Shown here in pieces: positions 17,550 through 24,644 of a stretch of 39,783 nucleotides of DNA. This stretch comes from Gemmataceae bacterium (GTDB lineage Bacteria; Planctomycetota; Planctomycetia; Gemmatales; Gemmataceae), in contig SIAQ01000041.1 in NCBI GenBank assembly GCA_009697105.1, positions 1 through 39,783 on the forward strand, in the 5' to 3' direction. Position numbers and translations under genes: made by a program. Positions within the stretch are counted from its first letter, which is position 1. Each line of letters opens with the position of its first letter. Under the pieces are notes generated by a model that ran no database searches, was not told the DNA's origin, and was given only the letters and a program-made list of their open reading frames with translations.

Positions 17550-18875
17550 ATGCGTCGAGGCTTTGTTTTGTTCGCGTTATTGATGGCGCCATCGTTAGCC
17601 GTCGCGCAAGGCAGCGATTGGCCGAAATTTCTCGGCCCACTGGGCACGAGCGTTTCCACCGAGAAAGGCATTCGCACGCCTTGGCCCAAAGACGGCCCGA
17701 AGATCGTTTGGCATAAAGAGGTTGGTCCCGGCTATGCCATGCCGGTCATCGCCAAGGGCAAACTGTATCACTTCGAGCGCGTCGGCAAAACCCTTCGCCT
17801 CTCGTGCCTCGACGCCACGACCGGCGTGCAACACTGGCAGTTCGATTACCCTTCCGTTTACAAAGACCAGTTCGGCTACAACTCCGGGCCGCGCTGTTCG
17901 CCGATTCTCGATGGCGAACACGTCTACACCTATGGCGTCGAAGGCATGCTTCACTGCCTCAAGGCCGACACAGGCAAACCAGTCTGGGCCTACAACGCCA
18001 ACAAAGAATTCAGCGTCCTCCAGAACTTCTTCGGCGTCGGCAGCACGCCCGTCATCGAAGGCGACCTGCTCATCGTTCAAGTCGGCGGCAGTCCCGACGG
18101 CAGCCTTCCACGCAATCTCTTCGACCGCACGCTCAAGTCGAATAACTCAGATGTCGTCGCCTTCGACAAGCGCACCGGAAAGATCGCGTACAAGTTCGGC
18201 GACGACCTCGCCAGCTACGCCAGCCCGGTGCTTGCTACGATCCACAATCGGCGGTATTGCTTCGTCTTCGCCCGGGCCGGCCTGCTCGCCTTCAATCCCG
18301 CGACCGGCAAGCAAGACTTCCATTTCTCCTGGCAGAGCGACGACGTCGAAAGCGTCAACGCCAGCAACCCCGTTATCGTCGGCGATAAGGTCTTCATCAG
18401 CGAGACGTATGGCCCTGGTAGCGCGCTGATTCGCGTCAAGAAAGAAGGCGGCTACGAAGTGCTGCGCGAGGAATCGAAGAAATTCAAGAAAACCATGCAA
18501 ATCCACTGGATGACACCGATCTTTCACGATGGCTACCTCTACGGCAGTAGCGGCCGCCATACGCAGAACGCCGACCTGCGCTGCATCGACTTTGAGACCG
18601 GCAAAATCATGTGGTCCGAGCGCGGCCTGACACGCACTTCGCTGTTGATGGTGGACGGCCATTTCGTTTGCCTCGGCGAAGACGGCACACTGCGGCTGCT
18701 CAAAGTCAATGCCCAGAAATTCGACGAAGTATCCTCGATCGAACTGAAGAACCCGCAAACCAAACAGCCGTTGCTCGATTACCCCTGCTGGGCGGCCCCG
18801 ATCGTCTCGAACGGTCTGATGTACCTCCGCGGCGAAGAACGCCTCGTGTGCGTGGAGTTGATCCCGAAGAAGTAG
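17550..18875 (+). CDS. Exported PQQ-type beta-propeller protein
   Basis: 441 residues. A clear signal peptide (FVLFALLMAPSLAVA, cleavage before Q20) sends it across the membrane. The rest is a series of propeller blades of the PQQ-binding-like/BamB type, each with a pattern such as LSCLDATTGVQHWQF, LHCLKADTGKPVWAY, VVAFDKRTGKIAYKF, LRCIDFETGKIMW. This is the WD-like PQQ_2 fold. The family includes quinoprotein dehydrogenases and scaffolds. No calcium/PQQ active-site set is evident, so a catalytic role is not claimed. GAAGGA lies 8 nt before the ATG. The gene has its own candidate promoter and is followed by a palindrome. Confidence 0.85.
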   Translation: MRRGFVLFALLMAPSLAVAQGSDWPKFLGPLGTSVSTEKGIRTPWPKDGPKIVWHKEVGPGYAMPVIAKGKLYHFERVGKTLRLSCLDATTGVQHWQFDYPSVYKDQFGYNSGPRCSPILDGEHVYTYGVEGMLHCLKADTGKPVWAYNANKEFSVLQNFFGVGSTPVIEGDLLIVQVGGSPDGSLPRNLFDRTLKSNNSDVVAFDKRTGKIAYKFGDDLASYASPVLATIHNRRYCFVFARAGLLAFNPATGKQDFHFSWQSDDVESVNASNPVIVGDKVFISETYGPGSALIRVKKEGGYEVLREESKKFKKTMQIHWMTPIFHDGYLYGSSGRHTQNADLRCIDFETGKIMWSERGLTRTSLLMVDGHFVCLGEDGTLRLLKVNAQKFDEVSSIELKNPQTKQPLLDYPCWAAPIVSNGLMYLRGEERLVCVELIPKK

Positions 18876-18896
18876 CGTCGCTTGTTGAATCGACTC

Positions 18897-18954
18897 TGCC
18901 GCTTGCGGCTTAGCGTTAGCAAGGCGCCAGGCGAGCGCTAAGCCGCAAGCGGCA
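18897..18954. repeat. Dispersed palindrome family A (copy 6)
   Basis: The 24-bp arms at 18897-18920 and 18931-18954 have two mismatches and a 10-nt spacer. It ends 28 nt before the pfkA start, so it is either the terminator of the preceding gene or a structured leader of pfkA. Confidence 0.85.
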
Positions 18955-18982
18955 AAACAAATTGGGAAATGGAACACGAATA

Positions 18983-20110
18983 ATGCCATCTCCTCACGCG
19001 AAATGCATCGGCATCCTGACCAGCGGCGGCGACTGCCCGGGGCTTAACGCTGCCATCCGTGGCGTTGCCAAGCCTGCCATCAGCGATTTTCACATCGAAG
19101 TCATCGGCATCGAAAAAGGCTTTCGCGGCCTCGTCGAAAATCACGCTCGTGTGCTGCACCTTCAAGATGTCTCCGGCATCCTGTCGCTGGGCGGCACGAT
19201 CCTCGGCACAAGCCGCGAGAAGCCGCACAAAATGCCTCTGCCCAACGGCGAATCGATCGACCTTACCAGCCGAGCGGTCGAAACGTACAACCGCCTCGGA
19301 CTCGATTGTCTCGTCTGTCTCGGAGGCAACGGCACGCACAATATCGCTCATAGCCTCACCAAGCACGGCCTCAACATCATCGGACTACCCAAGACCATCG
19401 ACAACGACCTTGCCGAGACCGACATCACTTTCGGCTTCGACTCGGCGGCGAGCTACGCGGCTCAAGCGATCGATCGGCTTTACTCCACGGCGGAGGCACA
19501 TCTGCGCGTCATGGTCATCGAACTCATGGGCCACAACGCCGGCTGGTTGGCGCTGCATGCAGGCGTCGCCGGTGGCGCGGACATCATTCTGTTACCGGAA
19601 ATTCCCTACGACATCGACAGCGTCTGCCAACACCTCACCGAACGCCGACGGCGCGGCAAATGGTTCAGCATCGTCGCCGTCGCCGAGGGCGCTAAATCAA
19701 AGGAATCTCAGGCCGGTACAAGCGATCTCGAAAAAGACCAAAAGAAAAAGAAGCACAAGAAGAAAGACAAAGGCGAAGGCAAGGGCAAATCGGAGTTCAT
19801 CGGCCCCGTCAGCACTCGCGTGGCCCAGGAAATCAGCGAACGGCTCGGCATCGAAACACGCGTTACCGTACTCGGCCATCTCCAGCGCGGCGGCATTCCG
19901 ACACCGTTTGACCGCGTCTTAGCGACTCGATTTGGCACCTACGCCGCCGAGATGGTCGCCGAAGGCAAGTACAATCAAATGGTCTGCATGACCGGCTCGC
20001 AGGTTTCGAGCGTGCCATTGGACAAAGTCGCGGGCCGCACCAAGCTCGTTCCGCTCGACCATCCGCTCATCCGCTCCGCCCGGCGCGTGGGCACCAACTT
20101 CGGCGATTAG
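18983..20110 (+). CDS. pfkA: 6-phosphofructokinase with lysine-rich insert
   Basis: The enzyme phosphorylates fructose-6-phosphate in glycolysis. The 375 residues align with the PfkA family: SGGDCPGLNAA at 14-24, GGNGT at 114-118, PKTIDND at 136-142 with catalytic base D140, MGHNAGW at 182-188 and HLQRGG at 299-304. G116 in GGNGT is the ATP-type choice at the donor-discriminating position, while K137 before TIDND is the lysine found in PPi-type and group III enzymes, so donor use is uncertain. N115 replaces the common aspartate, and H184 replaces the usual arginine of MGR. Residues 237-270 are an unusual insert rich in lysine (KKKKHKKKDK). The ATG at 18983 is the start that matches the family N-terminus. 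Confidence 0.9.
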   Translation: MPSPHAKCIGILTSGGDCPGLNAAIRGVAKPAISDFHIEVIGIEKGFRGLVENHARVLHLQDVSGILSLGGTILGTSREKPHKMPLPNGESIDLTSRAVETYNRLGLDCLVCLGGNGTHNIAHSLTKHGLNIIGLPKTIDNDLAETDITFGFDSAASYAAQAIDRLYSTAEAHLRVMVIELMGHNAGWLALHAGVAGGADIILLPEIPYDIDSVCQHLTERRRRGKWFSIVAVAEGAKSKESQAGTSDLEKDQKKKKHKKKDKGEGKGKSEFIGPVSTRVAQEISERLGIETRVTVLGHLQRGGIPTPFDRVLATRFGTYAAEMVAEGKYNQMVCMTGSQVSSVPLDKVAGRTKLVPLDHPLIRSARRVGTNFGD

Positions 20111-20115
20111 CTTTC

Positions 20116-20174
20116 TTGCCGCTTGCGGCTTAGCGTTCGCATGGCGCCTTGCGAGCGAATGGCCGTAAGCAGAA
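20116..20174. repeat. Dispersed palindrome family A (copy 7)
   Basis: The left arm TTGCCGCTTGCGGCTTAGCG is well conserved. The right arm (GCGAGCGAATGGCCGTAAGC) has several changes. It lies between pfkA and the next gene, 23 nt before the latter's start. Confidence 0.75.
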
Positions 20175-20197
20175 TCCAAATAATCGTGAGGCTCTCC

Positions 20198-21055
20198 ATG
20201 TCCGCACTGGATCGCGAAGAGTACATCGAGCAGACCTATTTTTTCCGCACCCTGCGTGAACGGATGGTCGACGAGCAGATTCCGACGCAAATCGTGCTCG
20301 CACGCATCCACGAGGAGATTCTGTCGATCACGCGCTTGCCGATGGCGATCCAATTCGTAACCACGGAGCTTCTGCATTCCGGCAACCTCTCGTCGGGATT
20401 CGCGAAGCTGCCGCACTACTTCACGCCGTTTCAGGCCTTCGTCATCGAGAAATCCGAGGATGAAAAGAACCGCTTCAGCATCGACATAGCTCTTCTCGTC
20501 TTGGAGCGAGAGGCCCAATATCGCAGCGGCACGCCGACGCCGCAGGGTTTGTTCGTTTACCAATTCGAGACCCTGAGCCGCAATCGCCTCGGTTACGAAT
20601 TGGGGCTTCAATGCTTACAGCGTGATCCGTATTACGACGCGGCTTGGCGGCAGTACATCGAGTTTGTGCAACGTCAGATCGGCTCGCTGGAATTCGCCGA
20701 CCTGATCTACGTCCGCTCGGAGATGTACGTGAGGGACCAGCGCCGTGGCAATGCGAATTATGAACCACCCGTCCCGCCGTTGTTCGCCGAGAAGGAAGGC
20801 AAAATCGCCAAAGCGAATCACGGCCGCGACCCGCTGTTCTTGTTCGCCGCCCTACAACGCCAGCTGAACTATCCCGAAGTTCCGCGGATCAAGTCGAAGG
20901 ATGACCTCTCCGTGACGCTGCTCGAATTGAAAGCGAAAATCCAAATCCTCGAAACACGCCTGAAATTGGTCGAAGGCGAACTTCGCGGCAACCTCGATTT
21001 GAGTGAGTTCATGGCCAAACCAGACCTCATCAAGCCGGTGGAGGATTTGGAGTGA
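20198..21055 (+). CDS. Conserved-looking protein of unknown function
   Basis: 285 residues from the ATG at 20198, beginning MSALDREEYIEQTYFFRTLRER. I do not recognise the family. It is soluble, without signal peptide or membrane helices, rich in charged and aromatic residues, and has a predicted coiled coil near the C-terminus (VTLLELKAKIQILETRLKLVEGEL). The composition and codon choice match its neighbours, and the frame is long and unbroken, so it is a real gene. It follows pfkA with only a palindrome between and might share its transcript. An upstream in-frame ATG at 20123 would read through the palindrome and is unlikely. Confidence 0.7.
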   Translation: MSALDREEYIEQTYFFRTLRERMVDEQIPTQIVLARIHEEILSITRLPMAIQFVTTELLHSGNLSSGFAKLPHYFTPFQAFVIEKSEDEKNRFSIDIALLVLEREAQYRSGTPTPQGLFVYQFETLSRNRLGYELGLQCLQRDPYYDAAWRQYIEFVQRQIGSLEFADLIYVRSEMYVRDQRRGNANYEPPVPPLFAEKEGKIAKANHGRDPLFLFAALQRQLNYPEVPRIKSKDDLSVTLLELKAKIQILETRLKLVEGELRGNLDLSEFMAKPDLIKPVEDLE

Positions 21056-21076
21056 GGATGCCGACGAACTAACTCC

Positions 21077-21161
21077 GTTTGGCCGCTCGCCTTGGGCGAG
21101 CGCGGGCGCGACATGTTCGCATCGCGTCGCGTTCGCGCTCGCCCAAGGCGAGCGGCTAAAC
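21077..21161. repeat. Long inverted repeat between convergent genes
   Basis: The 28-bp arms at 21077-21104 and 21134-21161 are nearly perfect complements around CCGCTCGCCTTGGGCGAGCG, which is itself partly palindromic. It is unrelated in sequence to families A and B. Lying between convergent stops (21055 and 21194), it is a good bidirectional terminator candidate. Confidence 0.8.
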
Positions 21162-21193
21162 GAGCGCAAGCACCATTTCGCCTCCCGTGTAGT

Positions 21194-22354
21194 TCAGCGC
21201 CGCGGCTCATTCTCCAGCAGCCAATCCTCGAGAATCACCTGGCGCACGAACGGCGCTCGAAAGAGCACCGCCGACGATGGCAGCAACCGCGTCAACCAGG
21301 GGCGACGCACCAATTGCGAAATCGCCCGTTGCCCGATTCCGCTCAGACCTCGCTCGGCGAGGCGATTGCTGATGTTGCTGCTAAGTCGCCGAAACGTCGC
21401 CGGCACCAGGTTCGGAGCCGGGCCGACGTGAATCACCGTTTCGACACCCTGCGCCAATACCGTGTAAACATTCTCCCATAGCCGTTGCGGTTGATAGACC
21501 CAGCGGTGCAACAACTCTCGGCTATTGAGCGCGCCATAGTTCGCTTGGCCCGTGACCATCGACAGCACCGGCAGCGACGGCGCCGTAAATCCACCGGGCG
21601 TTGTCTGTAATAGCAGAGCCGTGCGGTCCGGAATGTTACGTTGCCACATGATCGGCGTATGCAACGGCGGAAACCGGTTCGAGTGCGGCCGTAGCGCAAC
21701 GTTCAGCGGATATATCTCTCTCAACCGCGTTTCAAACTCCGCTAACGAGCGATTTTGGCCCATGAGCAGCAAACTATTAGGCGCGAGATTGGCCGAAACA
21801 TCGACAACGCCCTTCCCCTCTTGGCTGATCGTCATGCACAAACGGCGAACGAGGTCGAAATCGAGCACGGGAGCACGCGACAGGAGCACGCCGAGTTTGA
21901 CCCCTTCGGTGAGTTTCGCGCAATCGTCGGCCATCGCGACGGGGACGCGCAGCAAGTCCGCCATCTTGTAGACACCCGCCGCGATCAACGCCGAGCATTC
22001 ACCGAGACTATAGCCAAACGCAAGCTGAGCTTTCGCAAAAGAGATGCCGTGAAATTCTTGCAATAGTTCAAGCTGTGCCATTTCGACGCCGACGATCAGC
22101 GCGACATCCTCGGCAAATTCATGGATGCCAGTCGTTTCGCGCCCGGCGCGCACACGTTCGACAAGATCGACATCGCGATGCGTGCCTTCGCTACAGATAA
22201 TCGACGCTTGCCGCAGATACGATTCGACGATCGCCCCATAAACCGGGTGAACGAGCAACTCCGGCGTTCGGCCCAGATTGGCAACATTGTAGCCGCGAAA
22301 GGCAAAGGCGGAACGACGAAGTTTCTCGGCAAGATCGTTCTGGTGCTCGGACAC
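21194..22354 (-). CDS. FabD-like malonyl-CoA:ACP acyltransferase homologue
   Basis: 386 residues with the acyltransferase fold. The nucleophile elbow is GYSLGE at 114-119 with S116, where the usual FabD motif is GHSLGE. The second catalytic residue is probably H232 in FPPLHTPIM, the counterpart of FabD H201. The N-terminal oxyanion region reads FRGYNVANLGRTPELL instead of the usual FPGQG. A later VIHVGPAPNLVPATF matches the C-terminal part of the fold. It may load acyl groups on a carrier protein in a fatty-acid or polyketide-like pathway; none of those genes is nearby. The start is a GTG at 22354 preceded by GGAGG at 6-nt spacing. Confidence 0.75.
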   Translation of the reverse strand: MSEHQNDLAEKLRRSAFAFRGYNVANLGRTPELLVHPVYGAIVESYLRQASIICSEGTHRDVDLVERVRAGRETTGIHEFAEDVALIVGVEMAQLELLQEFHGISFAKAQLAFGYSLGECSALIAAGVYKMADLLRVPVAMADDCAKLTEGVKLGVLLSRAPVLDFDLVRRLCMTISQEGKGVVDVSANLAPNSLLLMGQNRSLAEFETRLREIYPLNVALRPHSNRFPPLHTPIMWQRNIPDRTALLLQTTPGGFTAPSLPVLSMVTGQANYGALNSRELLHRWVYQPQRLWENVYTVLAQGVETVIHVGPAPNLVPATFRRLSSNISNRLAERGLSGIGQRAISQLVRRPWLTRLLPSSAVLFRAPFVRQVILEDWLLENEPRR

Positions 22355-22495
22355 TCGGCACCTCCAGCGTTAAGAAGGCACGCAAAAGGTCGTGGGGAAC
22401 CTCCGGTGCCTACCTTCATTCTACCTCACAAACGCAGCCGGCACACGCCGCTTGCGCTACTTGATATAAAGAAGCTACGCGACTTTTTTTGTAGA

Positions 22496-22547
22496 ACGGG
22501 CCTCCAGGCCCGTCGTCTCTCGCACACGGACGGGCCTGGAGACCCGT
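22496..22547. repeat. Inverted repeat of GGGCCTGGAGACCCGT type
   Basis: The 18-bp arms at 22496-22513 and 22530-22547 pair with one mismatch. The sequence resembles a dispersed GC-rich hairpin and is followed by an A-run. Its function is unknown; it may be a terminator or a further repeat family. Confidence 0.7.
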
Positions 22548-22690
22548 CCCACGGAAAAAATCGAATAGCCGCAGTATGAGTTGCATCGTGGGTCCAAGTA
22601 ACAGTGAACCTATCCGTCGGCAACATTGTCACTTGTGCAGCCGTTCTTGACGTGCCGCGAAGTTTTTTCCCGTTTTTCGGCCTATCAATC

Positions 22691-22719
22691 TTGCAGAAAA
22701 ACAGGTTCTTCGCTATGAA
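22691..22719 (+). promoter_or_regulatory. Candidate promoter of tRNA-Asn
   Basis: TTGCAG at 22691-22696 and TATGAA at 22714-22719 are 17 bp apart and end 28 bp before the first base of the mature tRNA, a normal distance for a tRNA promoter. Confidence 0.4.
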
Positions 22720-22747
22720 GAAAGTGAAGCAAGTCGCTGAATTCCAT

Positions 22748-22820
22748 TCCCCGATAGCTCAATTGGTAGAGCAACCGGCTGTTAACCGGTTTGTTGTAGG
22801 TTCGAGTCCTACTCGGGGAG
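22748..22820 (+). tRNA. tRNA-Asn (GUU anticodon)
   Basis: The 73-nt gene folds as a full cloverleaf. The acceptor stem is TCCCCGA with TCGGGGA and discriminator G, the D arm contains AGCTCAATTGGTAGAGC, the anticodon arm has CTGTTAA with GTT, and the T arm has GGTTCGAGTCC. No CCA is encoded. The stop codon of the integrase on the opposite strand is at 22759-22761, so most of the tRNA gene is also the end of that reading frame. This is the usual geometry of a tRNA used as attachment site. Confidence 0.97.
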
Positions 22821-24057
22821 CTTCATTCCTTTCGCTAGTTTCGCACCTCGTCGCACCTTCTCGCGAAGCCTCGTAATCCACAACGACTTGCGGCGAATCT
22901 TGCGAATTCGTGCGAGCAAGTGCGGACGGTTGCTGCGCTTGATTTTGCGCCCCAAGTGCGCCGGATTTTGCGCCGCCTTGGGCAGCTCGCTGGAAATCCT
23001 CTTCGCGAACCGTCAGATAATGCTTCGCCGCAACCGCGGCTGAATTCCCGATCCACTCACAAACCACGTGAATTGGATGCGTGGCGGCCAATTCCGTTTC
23101 ACGGCTTGCCCGCAGGTTGTGGAACAGCTTGGGCCACACCTTCACGCCAGCTCGCCGGATTATCTTGGTGAACGTGGTACGCAGGTTCGTGTCACTGTCC
23201 CGATATCGACCGATGACATGAACCGCACCGTCCTCGGCCATTGCGAAGCACTCTTCGAGGTACGGGCGTAGTTCAGGGAAAATTGGAACCCATCGTTCAC
23301 CAGTCTTGGGCGATTGAACCGCGAACCGATCACGCGCCCAGTCAACGTCTTGCCAACGCAGCACAAGATGCTCCGAAGGACAGCGTAAACCACCGAACCT
23401 AGACAAAGCAATGATTAGGCGCCATTCCGCATCTGGGGCCGCATCGATGACCCGGGCAATCGTTTCGCCGTCCACGTGAAATTGCCGATCTTTGTTGGTT
23501 TGTCCACATGCTTTCACGTCTGCGAACGGGTTTTCTGTAACGATTTTATCTCGCATCGCAAGCTTGAAGAATTGCCGCGCCCGCTTTACCGTGCGTCCGG
23601 CCGTCGCTGGGGCGTAATCTTCCGCCAACGCTGCAGACCAGACATCCGCATCTGCGGGGGTAATACTCCGCATATCCCGATCTGAGCCAAAGTGTTTCGT
23701 CAATCGTCGCGCTGCCGCGAGCATGTTCGTGATCGTGCTGGGGGCCGCCGAAGATCGGCGATTGTCGATGAAGGCGTCAAGAAACTCTCCCAACCGAGCC
23801 GCCTGCCGAGGCGTCACCAACCCAACCGCCGCCAGCTTCGCGTGCAGATCGTCGCCGATGCCCGCGAGCCATGCCGCCGTTTCGCGGTCGATCGGCGTGT
23901 TGCTGCAAGCTGCCGCGTTCAGGGCTTCGATCTTCGTGCAGATCGATTCCGCCGTCTTCACGGGAACTTTGCCAACTCGAACCGTCTTGCGGCTGCCATC
24001 GCGAGCCACGAAGAGAATTCGCCGCATGCCGTTCGGGTCGTTGCTAATGCTTGCCAT
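22759..24057 (-). CDS. int: Tyrosine recombinase (integrase) ending in tRNA-Asn
   Basis: 432 residues of a phage-type tyrosine site-specific recombinase. A SAM-like core-binding domain (about 115-200, FLDAFIDNRRSSAAPSTITN) precedes the catalytic domain with arginine in GGLRCPSE, lysine in SPKTGER, HNLR, the WIGNS position and the nucleophile tyrosine in AAKHYLTV. The catalytic set is complete. It should integrate and excise the element at the tRNA-Asn 3' part. The last residues (PRVGLEPTTNRLTAGCSTN) are read from the tRNA gene itself. GGAAAGTGAACT precedes the ATG at 24057, 3 nt after the stop of the Xre gene, so it is the last gene of the operon starting near 27234. Confidence 0.95.
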   Translation of the reverse strand: MASISNDPNGMRRILFVARDGSRKTVRVGKVPVKTAESICTKIEALNAAACSNTPIDRETAAWLAGIGDDLHAKLAAVGLVTPRQAARLGEFLDAFIDNRRSSAAPSTITNMLAAARRLTKHFGSDRDMRSITPADADVWSAALAEDYAPATAGRTVKRARQFFKLAMRDKIVTENPFADVKACGQTNKDRQFHVDGETIARVIDAAPDAEWRLIIALSRFGGLRCPSEHLVLRWQDVDWARDRFAVQSPKTGERWVPIFPELRPYLEECFAMAEDGAVHVIGRYRDSDTNLRTTFTKIIRRAGVKVWPKLFHNLRASRETELAATHPIHVVCEWIGNSAAVAAKHYLTVREEDFQRAAQGGAKSGALGAQNQAQQPSALARTNSQDSPQVVVDYEASREGATRCETSERNEAPRVGLEPTTNRLTAGCSTN

Positions 24058-24060
24058 AGT

Positions 24061-24276
24061 TCACTTTCCTTTTCGCTTCGGCGCTTGGATGTCGAGTTCG
24101 AGATAATCCGCCAACGTGTCGAGCGTTTTCATCGGCAAGCCGCGTTCGCCGCTCATGAATCGGCTTAGCGTCGCCTCGGCGATACTCGTTGCTTTGGCGA
24201 TCGCGTATCGAGTTTCGCCGCACGTATCTATTGCTTGTCGTAGTTGATCGCTGAGTTTCATGCGAGGTTTGGTCAT
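24061..24276 (-). CDS. Xre-family helix-turn-helix regulator
   Basis: 71 residues, almost entirely one HTH_3/Xre domain: LSDQLRQAIDTCGETRYAIAKAT, then SIAEATLSRFMSGERGLPMKTLDTLADYL. The recognition helix region is SIAEATLSRFMSG. Such small repressors control excision and replication of integrated elements. It lies 11 bp after the upstream gene and 3 bp before the integrase, inside the same minus-strand operon. It is a candidate to bind the palindromes at 27293-27404, although the excisionase-like protein is another. A second possible start is the ATG at residue 6. Confidence 0.85.
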   Translation of the reverse strand: MTKPRMKLSDQLRQAIDTCGETRYAIAKATSIAEATLSRFMSGERGLPMKTLDTLADYLELDIQAPKRKGK

Positions 24277-24287
24277 GATGATTCATC

Positions 24288-24644
24288 CTATTCGGTGCTT
24301 GTCTTTTTGTCAAGTATAATTCTTGCCGACATTATCCGCAGTTGCTGCAAAGCGATAGCTTCCGCAGTCTGTCGCGATTCTTTGCCGTCCTCGATACAGA
24401 TAGCGATGCGTTCGCCCCATGCCTCGGTCAAGGCTTCAGCAAGAGGGGCGTTTCCGAGGTCACGGGCTTTCTGGATGACTAAAATGGCCCGCAACTCGGC
24501 CTTATGCGCCCGCAATCGCTGTATGAGGTTAGGCGTAATCGCGAGCAAAGGTCGATACCGAATCGTGTCGCTAATGTGCTCCACCTCGATCCCACGGGCG
24601 TTAAGTTCGGCGAGCAGCTGGGCCACCAAGGGTGTAGGGATCAT
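24288..24644 (-). CDS. Small protein with TubC-docking-like N-terminus
   Basis: 118 residues from the ATG at 24644, which overlaps the stop of the primase-like gene (ATGA at 24641-24644). The first 55 residues (LVAQLLAELNARGIEVEHIS, then ITPNLIQRLRAHKAELRAIL) resemble the TubC N-terminal docking domain, a small fold first seen in NRPS/PKS modules and also common in proteins of mobile elements. The rest is helical and unassigned. The coupling suggests that it works with the replication protein, perhaps as a docking partner. The domain assignment is by pattern only. Confidence 0.65.
   Translation of the reverse strand: MIPTPLVAQLLAELNARGIEVEHISDTIRYRPLLAITPNLIQRLRAHKAELRAILVIQKARDLGNAPLAEALTEAWGERIAICIEDGKESRQTAEAIALQQLRIMSARIILDKKTSTE

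Larger units (their letters stand above)
22355..22747. other. Gap holding a GC-rich hairpin and the tRNA promoter
   Basis: No protein gene is supported in this 393-bp region. It contains the hairpin at 22496-22547, the FabD-like gene's upstream region and the candidate promoter of tRNA-Asn. Confidence 0.55.

Noticed and set aside
18147..18989. 280-codon minus-strand frame opposite the PQQ-propeller gene
   Set aside because: It reads through a family A palindrome and mirrors a firm gene.
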